Under the pieces are notes generated by a model. It saw nothing but the letters and a program-made list of their open reading frames with translations. It had not been told where the DNA came from and made no database searches. A stretch of 12,467 bases of DNA, from the NCBI GenBank assembly GCA_001512985.1, contig LFRX01000027.1:33292-45758 (forward strand), given 5' to 3'. This stretch comes from Acholeplasmatales bacterium DTU056. GTDB taxonomy: Bacteria > Bacillota_I > Bacilli_A > ML615J-28 > CAG-698. Below are positions 6,220 to 12,467 of this stretch, one piece after another (positions within the stretch are counted from its first letter, which is position 1; each line of letters starts with the position of its first letter). Made by a program: the position numbers and the translations under genes.

Positions 6220-7233
6220 ATGCGAAAATTTTCACAAATTTTCTTATTGTTCTTAGTATTGGCACTTTTTATGTTTGCCGGTACTGCTTGTAAAAAACGT
6301 ACATATGCAGCAGACGGTGTTTTCACAGCTTTCGAAACAAAAACAACAAAATCTGGTGGTCCAGAACTTGTTATTGTAGAAGTAACAATTGAAAATGACA
6401 AAATTACTAAATTTAACATTGACACAGTTCAAAGTTATCAAACTACTGGCCGTGGCGGATCTAAAGCTTGGGCTTTCAACACTGAAAGTAAAAAAGAAAA
6501 AGGTTACAAATACGGTATGCACAATAATAATCCAGATGCCGGATTTGATTTAGACACTCAAGAAGGTATTAATGATTACAAAAAGTATCTAAAAGATAAT
6601 AACTTATTAGAATGGTTTGAACAAGCTGAATTAGTTGAAAAATTCTGGCTAGAAAAAGGCGTTGACGCTGTTAAAGTTGACGACGAAGGTTATTTTGACA
6701 ATATTGCTAATGTAACTATTGTCGATAACTATACAAAAGTAGCTAAAAAAGCTATTGAAAATGCTAAAAAAGGTCTTGCTATTGCTTTAGCTATAAACGG
6801 TTCAGATGTTGTTTGGGCTGAAGCTAAAGTAGACAAAAATGGCAAATTTACATCATTAAAACTTGATACTCTTCAAGGTGATACAGATCAAGAAACTGGT
6901 AAATTCACATGGCATGCTAAAACTAAACAACAAAAACAATATGAATATGGTATGCACAATAATCTAGAAGGTGCTGGCTTTGATTTAAAAACTACTGAAG
7001 GTATTAATAACTATAAAAAATTCTTAAAAGATAACAACTTATTAGAATGGTTTGAACAAGCCAACATCATCTCTGATTTTGTATTGAAAAATGGTGTTAA
7101 TAAACTTGAACCATTTATCAATAACAATGGTAAAATTGAAGCTAATGAAGGCGATGCTGTTGCTGCAGTAACAATTATAGTTTCTCATTATTTCAAAGCT
7201 TTAACTAAACTTTATGATAACTTTTCAAAATAA
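6220..7233 (+). CDS. lipoprotein with two tandem FMN-binding-like domains
   Basis: A 337-residue surface lipoprotein, monocistronic between a promoter and a terminator. The N-terminus is a lipoprotein signal: RK, a hydrophobic core, then FAGTA-C24, with C24 as the likely lipidated residue (Gly at -3 is less usual). The mature part holds two repeats, about 31-184 and 188-337. Each contains a shared block (residues 96-136 and 241-281, 33 of 41 identical) ending LKDNNLLEWFEQA. Each starts like an FMN-binding domain (ADGVFTAF, then VEVTIENDKITKFNID) and ends with D160-NIANV-T166-I and D312-AVAAV-T318-I, which keep the D-x5-T spacing of the D-x-x-SGAT flavinylation motif but not the Gly. The closest idea is the PplA-type extracellular flavoprotein and FMN_bind family. 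This is a remote resemblance, so flavin binding is inferred. ATG 6220 follows AAGGAGG by 12 nt. It sits directly after the Rnf operon, which suggests a linked redox role. Confidence 0.7.
   Translation: MRKFSQIFLLFLVLALFMFAGTACKKRTYAADGVFTAFETKTTKSGGPELVIVEVTIENDKITKFNIDTVQSYQTTGRGGSKAWAFNTESKKEKGYKYGMHNNNPDAGFDLDTQEGINDYKKYLKDNNLLEWFEQAELVEKFWLEKGVDAVKVDDEGYFDNIANVTIVDNYTKVAKKAIENAKKGLAIALAINGSDVVWAEAKVDKNGKFTSLKLDTLQGDTDQETGKFTWHAKTKQQKQYEYGMHNNLEGAGFDLKTTEGINNYKKFLKDNNLLEWFEQANIISDFVLKNGVNKLEPFINNNGKIEANEGDAVAAVTIIVSHYFKALTKLYDNFSK
6505..7062 (+). repeat. internal duplication within the lipoprotein gene (copies 6505-6627 and 6940-7062)
   Basis: Two 123-nt segments 435 nt apart encode 41-residue blocks that align without gaps and are identical at 33 positions. 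The strongest part is near-identical in DNA too: aacttattagaatggtttga occurs in both. The duplication covers the core of each domain, and the flanking domain parts have diverged much further, so the block is under strong constraint or has been homogenised by gene conversion. Confidence 0.9.
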
Positions 7234-7253
7234 TTAGTTATTTCTTGAAAAAG

Positions 7254-7284
7254 ATAAAACCTGCTTACGCAGGTTTTATTTTTT
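7254..7284 (+). terminator. intrinsic terminator of the lipoprotein gene
   Basis: ATAAAACCTGC (7254-7264) pairs perfectly over 11 bp with GCAGGTTTTAT (7269-7279) around a TTAC loop, followed by a T tract (7279-7284). It starts 20 nt after the stop codon. The A-run on the left arm could let it work weakly in the reverse direction as well, but no convergent gene is seen. Confidence 0.9.
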
Positions 7285-7336
7285 GGCTATATTGTAAAAT
7301 AATAAAAAATTAAAAATTTTTTTAAAAAAACGGAGA

Positions 7337-7397
7337 AAAAATGCGACTTAAACGTCTATATTTATGGAGACTATAATTAGCATTTTTCAATTTTTTT
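7337..7397 (+). terminator. long-loop hairpin with T tract, possible attenuator or second terminator
   Basis: AAAAATGC (7337-7344) pairs with GCATTTTT (7380-7387), and GTCT (7354-7357) can pair with AGAC (7368-7371) inside. CAATTTTTTT (7388-7397) follows. The outer stem is mostly A-T, so it is weaker than the other terminators in the window. It could back up the terminator at 7254 or act as an attenuator with the small ORF it contains. Confidence 0.35.
7341..7376 (+). CDS. putative 11-residue leader peptide upstream of glyS
   Basis: ATG 7341 to TAA 7376 encodes MRLKRLYLWRL. CGGAG (7331-7335) lies 5 nt upstream, a better placed ribosome binding site than that of glyS itself. The peptide is dominated by Arg/Lys and Leu with one Trp. 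Its start codon lies in the left arm of a hairpin that ends in a T tract (see 7337-7397), the arrangement of a translation-controlled attenuator. Against this, I see no clear promoter just upstream, and the glyS promoter lies downstream of the hairpin, so the peptide may control only readthrough transcription or may be chance. Tentative. Confidence 0.25.
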   Translation: MRLKRLYLWRL

Positions 7398-7414
7398 GTT
7401 ATCTAAAATTGCTT

Positions 7415-7449
7415 TTTAGCAAAACTTGTTGCTTTACAAAATTGCTAAA
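7415..7449 (+). promoter_or_regulatory. 8-bp inverted repeat around the glyS -35 region, possible operator
   Basis: TTTAGCAA (7415-7422) and TTGCTAAA (7442-7449) form a perfect 8-bp inverted repeat with 19 nt between them, enclosing the glyS -35 box. TTGCT also occurs at 7409-7413, so the left arm is itself part of a TTGCT-TTTT-AGCAA palindrome. AAAATTGCT occurs twice nearby. The site could bind a repressor or be chance in AT-rich DNA. Confidence 0.3.
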
Positions 7450-7464
7450 TTGTGCTATTATAAT
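7433..7464 (+). promoter_or_regulatory. promoter of the glyS-dnaG-rpoD unit
   Basis: TTTACA (7433-7438, 5 of 6) lies 17 nt before TATTAT (7456-7461, 5 of 6), with TG at 7453-7454 as an extended -10. A perfect TATAAT at 7459-7464 overlaps but would have a 20-nt spacer. Transcription from either would begin near 7468-7472, leaving only about 30 nt of leader. A T-box riboswitch, common before aminoacyl-tRNA synthetase genes in Firmicutes, is therefore absent from this transcript. Confidence 0.7.
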
Positions 7465-7498
7465 TTGTAATTGTAAAATGAGGAGATGAATTGTAAGT

Positions 7499-8875
7499 AT
7501 GTCAAATAAAGAATTGACTATGGAAAAATTAGTGGCCTATTTAAAACATCATGGCTTTGTATATCAAGGAAGTGAAATATACGGTGGACTTGCTAACTCA
7601 TGGGATTATGGTCCATTAGGTGTTGAGTTAAAAAATAATATAAAACAATTTTGGTGGAAAAAATTTGTGCAAGAAATTCCTAATAATGTTGGACTTGACA
7701 GTGGTATTTTACTAAATCCACAAGTGTGGCATGCCAGCGGACATGTTGCTGGATTTAGTGATCCGTTAATAGATTGTAAAAAATGTGGTGTTCGTTATCG
7801 TGCAGATAAATTTATTGAAGATTTAACTAATGGACAAGTTAAACCTGATGGGTGGACATACGATCAAATGAGCGCCTATATTAAAGAACACCATTTACAA
7901 TGTCCTAGTTGCGGAAGTAGTGAATTTACTGACATTCGTAAGTTCAATTTAATGTTTAAAACTTATATGGGCGTTATTGAGAATCAACAAAACATTGTAT
8001 ACTTACGTCCTGAAACGGCACAAGGAATTTTTATCAACTTCAAAAATGTGCAACGAACTTCACGAAAAAAACTTCCGTTTGGAATTTGTCAAATAGGTAA
8101 AAGTTTTCGTAATGAGATTACTCCAGGAAACTTTATTTTTAGAACTCGCGAATTTGAACAAATGGAAATGCAATATTTCATTAAACCAGGAACAAATCAA
8201 GAATGGTTTGAATTTTGGAAAAAATATTGTGTGAACTTTTTACTAGAACTAGGTCTATCAAAAGACAATATTCGCTTACGTGACCATAGTAAAGAAGAAC
8301 TAAGCCACTATTCTAATGCTACAACTGATATTGAGTATAAATATGTTTTCGGCTGGGGAGAACTATGGGGAATTGCCGATCGAACAAATTACGACTTAAC
8401 AGTTCATCAAGAACATTCTAAAGAAGATTTAACATATTTTGATCCAGAAACAAACGAAAAATATATTCCTCATGTAATTGAACCATCAGTTGGTGTTGAA
8501 CGTCTATTATTAGCTATTGTTAATGATGCTTATGATGTAGAAATTTTAGAAAACGGGGAAACTCGAGAAGTATTACGTTTAAAACCACGTTTAGCCCCTT
8601 ATAAAGTAGCTGTTTTGCCATTAGTAAATAAACTTACTGAGAAAGCTAAAGAAGTATATCATGATTTAGCTAAACATTTTATGGCTGATTTTGATACTAG
8701 TGGCAATATCGGTCGCCGTTATCGTCGCCAAGATGCGATAGGGACACCTTTCTGTGTTACTATTGACTATGAAACTTTGGAAGATGGATGTGTAACAGTT
8801 CGCGATCGTGATACTATGGCTCAAGAAAGAATTAAAATCGAGGAGTTAGTAGCATATTTGAATCAAAAAATATAA
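7499..8875 (+). CDS. glyQS: glycyl-tRNA synthetase, single-chain (alpha2) class II type
   Basis: The enzyme charges tRNA-Gly with glycine using ATP, in the cytoplasm. The 458 residues match the homodimeric type found in mollicutes, staphylococci and eukaryotes, unlike the two-gene alpha/beta enzyme of many bacteria. The order is: GSEIYGGLANSWDYGPLG (24-41) and motif 1; a zinc-type insertion with C93xxC96 and C135xxC138; motif 2 FRNEITPG (203-210) with RTREFEQMEM; motif 3 EPSVGVER (328-335); and an anticodon-binding domain (about 365-458) with GRRYRRQDAIGTPFCVTID. ATG 7499 has AGGAG (7481-7485) 13 nt upstream, which is wide. An in-frame ATG at 7520 is possible, but would leave only MEKLVAYLKHHGF before the core. 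The gene leads directly into dnaG (18 nt gap). Often annotated glyS. Secure. Confidence 0.96.
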   Translation: MSNKELTMEKLVAYLKHHGFVYQGSEIYGGLANSWDYGPLGVELKNNIKQFWWKKFVQEIPNNVGLDSGILLNPQVWHASGHVAGFSDPLIDCKKCGVRYRADKFIEDLTNGQVKPDGWTYDQMSAYIKEHHLQCPSCGSSEFTDIRKFNLMFKTYMGVIENQQNIVYLRPETAQGIFINFKNVQRTSRKKLPFGICQIGKSFRNEITPGNFIFRTREFEQMEMQYFIKPGTNQEWFEFWKKYCVNFLLELGLSKDNIRLRDHSKEELSHYSNATTDIEYKYVFGWGELWGIADRTNYDLTVHQEHSKEDLTYFDPETNEKYIPHVIEPSVGVERLLLAIVNDAYDVEILENGETREVLRLKPRLAPYKVAVLPLVNKLTEKAKEVYHDLAKHFMADFDTSGNIGRRYRRQDAIGTPFCVTIDYETLEDGCVTVRDRDTMAQERIKIEELVAYLNQKI

Positions 8876-8893
8876 TAATATGGGGGTTTTAAT

Positions 8894-10678
8894 TTGAAAG
8901 ACTTCAAAACTCAAATCGATGAGATACTTCAAAAAGTAAGTATCATCGATGTTATCAATAACTATGTTGAATTAAAGAAAAGTGGTAAAAACTATTTTGG
9001 TTTATGCCCTTTTCATGATGATACAAACCCCTCAATGTCTGTTTCAGAAGATAAGAAGATTTTTAAGTGTTTTAGTTGTGGAGAGACGGGAAATGCAATA
9101 ACTTTTGTGCAAAAAATTGAAAATATTTCCTTTATGCAAGCTTTGCAAAAAGTCGCTAAAACAGTTGGAATTGATATTAATGTTTCGGAAAACCCTCAAG
9201 AACAAGTTAACCGAAAATACTACCAAATTATGCATAAAGCGACTGAATTTTACAAATTTGTTCTTCATAACGCAAAAGATGGTCAAAATGCTTTAAAATA
9301 TTTGTATGAGAGAAAATTAAATAACGATATAATAAATAGATTTAACATTGGCTTAAGTTTAAATGAAAACAATTTATTATATCAAGCATTAACAAAAGAA
9401 GGCTTTTTGCCTGTAGACTTAATCGAATTAGGTCTTATCAAAAGTAACAAAGATTCCTATTATGATGTATTTCGAAATCGAATAATGTTTCCGATTGAAG
9501 ATTTGAATGGAAATGTTGTTGGATTTAGCGGAAGAATTTATCAAGATGGTGATCAACAGCATAAATATGTAAATTCTCCTGAATCAGTAATTTTCAAAAA
9601 AAGTCAAATTTTATATAACTATCATCGTGCCGCAACTGAAATTCGGAAGAAAGATTTAGTCTTCTTGTTTGAAGGATTTATGGATGTTATTGCAGCATAC
9701 CGTGCTAATGTTACAAATGCTATTGCCTCAATGGGAACTGCCTTAACAATTGATCAAGCTAAGGCAATACAAAAATTAACTAAAAATGTGGTTATTTGTT
9801 ATGACGGTGATGAAGCTGGAATTGAGGCAACTAAAAGAGCCATTGATATATTAGCATCAATTAACTTAAGTGTTAAAGTATGTACATTACCAGAGGGATT
9901 GGACCCTGATGATTATATTAACAAGTATGGTGCACAAAAACTAAATGAGTTTTTAAATAATAATCAAATTAGTAGTATTGATTTTTTGTATCTTATTGAG
10001 CAGCGAAGATTATCGCTAGATGATCCAACAAGTATTGAATTATTTAAGCGAAATGTGTTTAGATTTTTGAGTAAGCTAAACTCGAATGTCTTAATAGAAA
10101 TTTATTTAAATAAAATGAGTACTGATTTAGGAGTAAGTTTTGAAAGTTTACAAAATGACTTTAAGAAGAATCGCATATATTTTCAACCAACTGAGCCATT
10201 TATTCCTAAACATACTCCTAAACGCTTTAAATTAAAAGAAAGAAATACAAAATATTTGCTTGCTGAGAAGTTTTTAATAATTATGGCATATCAAAACAAA
10301 GAAGCTTGTCGAGAAATAATTAATTCACTTGATAATCATTATGTTGATCGTAATCAACGGGCTTTATTATTTAAGGTTAATGATTATTACTATAAATATG
10401 ATATGATGGACCATGAAATTTTTAGTAAGATGCTTTCAGAAAGTCAATTAGAATTAATTACTGATATTTTAAAAAATGGTTTGGATGAAATATATAATTT
10501 AACTATTCCTGAACTAGTTTCTGAAGTTAAAGATTATAAAACCAAAAGACAAATTTATGAAGAGCATAAGCAAGCTTTAATTCAAGAAGATGACTTAGAC
10601 GAACAAGATTTACTTCGCTTTAGTAAAATTAAAAGTAGTCTAATAAAAGTCGTAAAATCGGGTCAAAATAAAAATTAA
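8894..10678 (+). CDS. dnaG: DNA primase
   Basis: DnaG makes RNA primers at the replication fork together with the replicative helicase. The 594 residues are the usual length. The N-terminal CHC2 zinc finger is complete (C38-x2-H41-x17-C59-x2-C62). The catalytic core shows GFSGRI (210-215), the TOPRIM acidic residues E260-GFMD and D304-G-D306, and SMGTALT (279-285). The C-terminal ~150 residues are divergent, as expected for the helicase-binding domain. The start is TTG 8894: no in-frame ATG lies before the zinc finger, and GGGGGT (8882-8887) 6-7 nt upstream can serve as ribosome binding site through a G-U pair. The weak start and site may keep primase low between glyS and the abundant sigma factor. 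It sits 18 nt after glyS and 14 nt before rpoD. Secure. Confidence 0.96.
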   Translation: MKDFKTQIDEILQKVSIIDVINNYVELKKSGKNYFGLCPFHDDTNPSMSVSEDKKIFKCFSCGETGNAITFVQKIENISFMQALQKVAKTVGIDINVSENPQEQVNRKYYQIMHKATEFYKFVLHNAKDGQNALKYLYERKLNNDIINRFNIGLSLNENNLLYQALTKEGFLPVDLIELGLIKSNKDSYYDVFRNRIMFPIEDLNGNVVGFSGRIYQDGDQQHKYVNSPESVIFKKSQILYNYHRAATEIRKKDLVFLFEGFMDVIAAYRANVTNAIASMGTALTIDQAKAIQKLTKNVVICYDGDEAGIEATKRAIDILASINLSVKVCTLPEGLDPDDYINKYGAQKLNEFLNNNQISSIDFLYLIEQRRLSLDDPTSIELFKRNVFRFLSKLNSNVLIEIYLNKMSTDLGVSFESLQNDFKKNRIYFQPTEPFIPKHTPKRFKLKERNTKYLLAEKFLIIMAYQNKEACREIINSLDNHYVDRNQRALLFKVNDYYYKYDMMDHEIFSKMLSESQLELITDILKNGLDEIYNLTIPELVSEVKDYKTKRQIYEEHKQALIQEDDLDEQDLLRFSKIKSSLIKVVKSGQNKN

Positions 10679-10692
10679 TAAGGAGTGGTGAA

Positions 10693-11952
10693 ATGGTTTA
10701 CGAAAATGAAAAATTATTAGAATTATTAGAAGAAGGACGCAAAAAAGGATATATTGCAGTCAATAAAGTTATTGAAATTATTGATGAAGAAAGTGAAGAT
10801 TTTGATGAATTTACAAAATTATTAGAAAACGAAGGAATCGACTTAGTTAAAGATAACGATATTGATGAATATATCATTCCTAGCGATGAAGTTGATATTG
10901 AAAAATTCGAAGAAGATGAATTCGAAGATTTTGATGAGGATGATAAAGAATTTAATGAGTTTTCACTTGATATTGAAAATGACTTAAGAAATAAAGATAT
11001 AGATGAAATTGCCACTTATTCATCTTCATCGACTACAGATGATCCGATTAAAATGTATTTACGTGAAATTGGACAAATCCCACTTCTTAGTACAACCCGC
11101 GAGTTAGAACTTGCTCGTCAAGTCCAAGAAGGAATTAAAGCTGAAGAATATTTTAAACATTGTAAAGATAATAATATAGAACTAAGCTCTGAACAAATAG
11201 AACAATTACAAAATGCAATAGATGAAGGCCAAGAGGCACGTGAAATTCTAATTGAATCAAACCTTCGCTTAGTTGTTTCAATTGCAAAACGTTATTTAGG
11301 CCGTGGCCTACAATTCCAAGATTTGATACAAGAAGGAAATATGGGCTTAATGAAAGCTGTTAGCAAATTCGACCATACGCGTGGTTTTAAATTCTCTACA
11401 TATGCTACATGGTGGATTCGTCAATCAATAACTCGTGCGATTGCTGATCAAGCTCGAACTATTCGCATACCAGTTCATATGGTTGAGACAATTAATAAAT
11501 TAGTTCGTACTCAACGTAAATTAACGCAAGAATTACGTCGTGAGCCAACTCCTGAAGAAATTGCGGCTGAAATGAAAATTAGTGTCGAACGAGTTCAACA
11601 AATCCAAAAAATTGCCCAAGAACCAGTTTCTTTAGAAACACCTATTGGTGAAGAAGACGATTCTACATTAGGTGATTTTGTTCATGACTCTGAAACATTG
11701 AATCCATTAGATTATACAATAAATGAAAAATACAAAGAAGAAATTGATAATGTTCTAAAAACATTAACACCACGCGAAGAAAAAGTATTACGTCTTCGTT
11801 TTGGGTTATATGATGGACGAGCTCATACGTTAGAAGAAGTTGGCCGCGAATTTGGAGTAACCCGCGAACGTATTCGTCAAATTGAAGCAAAAGCAATTCG
11901 AAGATTACGTCATCCAACTCGTCAAAAACGTTTAAGTCAATATAAGCAATAA
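10693..11952 (+). CDS. rpoD: primary sigma factor (SigA/RpoD)
   Basis: This subunit gives RNA polymerase its housekeeping promoter specificity. The 419 residues run: region 1.1-like fold (about 5-52), a very acidic linker (about 53-107), region 1.2 from DDPIKMYLREIGQIPLL (116-132), regions 2.1-2.4 (about 185-255, with FKFSTYATWWIRQSITRAI), region 3 (about 256-335), and region 4 (about 350-415) with TLEEVGREFGVTRERIRQ, the helix-turn-helix for the -35 box. An extra segment (about 149-180) between regions 1.2 and 2.1 is not found in B. subtilis SigA. AAGGAG (10680-10685) lies 7 nt before ATG 10693. The conserved 2.4 and 4.2 residues agree with the TATAAT/TTGACA-like promoters in this window. 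It is the last gene of glyS-dnaG-rpoD. Secure. Confidence 0.97.
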   Translation: MVYENEKLLELLEEGRKKGYIAVNKVIEIIDEESEDFDEFTKLLENEGIDLVKDNDIDEYIIPSDEVDIEKFEEDEFEDFDEDDKEFNEFSLDIENDLRNKDIDEIATYSSSSTTDDPIKMYLREIGQIPLLSTTRELELARQVQEGIKAEEYFKHCKDNNIELSSEQIEQLQNAIDEGQEAREILIESNLRLVVSIAKRYLGRGLQFQDLIQEGNMGLMKAVSKFDHTRGFKFSTYATWWIRQSITRAIADQARTIRIPVHMVETINKLVRTQRKLTQELRREPTPEEIAAEMKISVERVQQIQKIAQEPVSLETPIGEEDDSTLGDFVHDSETLNPLDYTINEKYKEEIDNVLKTLTPREEKVLRLRFGLYDGRAHTLEEVGREFGVTRERIRQIEAKAIRRLRHPTRQKRLSQYKQ

Positions 11953-11970
11953 ACTACATATTTTCCCCAC

Positions 11971-12013
11971 AAAAGAAAATGTAAATAAAAAAACCTATTT
12001 ACATTTTCTTTTT
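11971..12013 (+). terminator. intrinsic terminator after rpoD
   Basis: A perfect 17-bp stem: the left arm (11971-11987) starts AAAAGAAAATG and pairs with the right arm (11996-12012), around the loop AAAAAACC, ending in a T run. It is AT-rich but long, and almost symmetric. It closes the glyS-dnaG-rpoD unit just before a separate promoter. Confidence 0.85.
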
Positions 12014-12030
12014 ATTATCATTTTTATAAA

Positions 12031-12059
12031 TAGACAAAAAACATTCATTATGATAAAAT
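12031..12059 (+). promoter_or_regulatory. promoter of trmK (extended -10)
   Basis: TAGACA (12031-12036, 5 of 6) is followed by a 17-nt spacer and TAAAAT (12054-12059, 5 of 6), with TG at 12051-12052. The predicted start near 12066 leaves only about 10 nt before the chosen trmK start, so the mRNA would have a minimal leader. Confidence 0.7.
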
Positions 12060-12075
12060 TAGTTAGGTGATGGAT

Positions 12076-12467
12076 ATGTTCTCAAAAAGGATTCAAACTC
12101 TAAGTTCATTTATAAAACCTTATAAGAAAATTGCCGATGTTGGTTGCGACCATGGATATTTAATTATTGATGCTTTTTTACGTCATAAAATTGAATTTGC
12201 TCAGGCAATTGATAATAAACAAGGGCCTTTAGAAAATGCTCGTCAAAACATCGCAAAATATGATTTCTATGACAAAGTGCAATTTAGTTTATCGGATGGA
12301 ATAGAAGATTTAGATATTGGCGTTGAAGTTGTGATTATTGCCGGACTTGGGGGAAATGCGATAGTTGATATTTTAACAAAAGACATTGATAAATTACGAA
12401 ATGTTAAACGCTTGATATTACAACCAAATCGAAATCAATATGATGTCCGAAAATGGGCTCAAGAATA
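12076..12467 (+). CDS. trmK: TrmK, tRNA (adenine-22-N1)-methyltransferase, 3' end outside window
   Basis: TrmK methylates A22 of the D-loop of certain tRNAs with S-adenosylmethionine. 130 codons are present, then the window ends. The AdoMet-binding fold is clear: IADVGCDHGYL (motif I), AIDNKQGPLENARQNI with the acidic residue after strand 2, LSDGIEDL, and VVIIAGLGG, the family signature (usually IAGMGG, here with Leu). LILQPNRNQYDVRKW follows. I chose ATG 12076 over the in-frame ATG 12070 because AGGTGA (12065-12070) is then at a usable distance. TrmK after rpoD is conserved synteny in Firmicutes and mollicutes. The partner gene usually next (Nif3-like) would lie beyond the edge. A full gene is about 220-230 residues. 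Confidence 0.9.
   Translation, partial: MFSKRIQTLSSFIKPYKKIADVGCDHGYLIIDAFLRHKIEFAQAIDNKQGPLENARQNIAKYDFYDKVQFSLSDGIEDLDIGVEVVIIAGLGGNAIVDILTKDIDKLRNVKRLILQPNRNQYDVRKWAQE

Noticed and set aside
7331..7387. Purine or preQ1 riboswitch aptamer
   Set aside because: The conserved junction and loop bases of those aptamers are not present, and the downstream gene does not fit.
7290..7498. T-box riboswitch for glyS
   Set aside because: No T-box consensus or anti-terminator bulge was found, and the promoter sits too close to the gene to leave room for one.
10698..11015. Minus-strand Ser-rich reading frame of 105 codons
   Set aside because: It is the antisense shadow of the acidic (Asp/Glu-rich) linker of rpoD, whose GAA/GAT codons read as Ser/Phe/Ile on the other strand.
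1..12467. CRISPR array, insertion sequence, tRNA or rRNA genes
   Set aside because: No regularly spaced repeats, transposase sequence, terminal inverted repeats or tRNA cloverleaf with conserved T-loop was seen.

Overview
This window is a low-GC, gene-dense, all plus-strand segment of a Firmicutes/Mollicutes-type chromosome. Trp is always TGG, no reading frame contains an internal TGA, and TGA is the stop of rnfE, so this is the standard bacterial code and not the Mycoplasma/Spiroplasma code. The compact order glyS-dnaG-rpoD-trmK, with a single-chain (alpha2) glycyl-tRNA synthetase, matches mollicutes and some Bacilli. My best guess is a free-living or commensal mollicute relative of the Acholeplasmatales/Izemoplasmatales kind. 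That is inference; there is no rRNA in the window.

Region 1 (about 1-6100) is an Rnf operon in the usual Firmicutes order C-D-G-E-A-B, with one extra gene: rnfC, rnfD, a double-length rnfG, a second degenerate rnfG-like gene, rnfE, rnfA and a very short rnfB. The genes overlap or nearly touch, each has a Shine-Dalgarno site, and the unit runs from an extended -10 promoter (163-191) to an intrinsic terminator (6064-6100). Rnf moves electrons between ferredoxin and NAD across the membrane while pumping Na+ or H+. The unusual parts are the added FMN-binding-type domains and the absence of the ferredoxin domain of RnfB.

Region 2 (about 6100-7290) is a monocistronic, independently promoted and terminated gene. 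It encodes a lipoprotein made of two tandem domains that look like remote FMN-binding (RnfG/PplA-like) domains. With the Rnf genes, the locus holds five outward-facing D-x5-[T/S] sites that align with the covalent-flavin motif, plus the usual site in RnfD. I infer a possible extracytoplasmic flavin relay attached to Rnf.

Region 3 (about 7290-12020) holds a short leader with an 11-codon ORF inside a hairpin, then the glyS-dnaG-rpoD housekeeping unit from its own promoter, ending in a 17-bp-stem terminator. Region 4 (12031-end) is a new promoter and the 5' part of trmK, cut by the window edge. The first 146 bases may hold the tail of an unidentified membrane protein.
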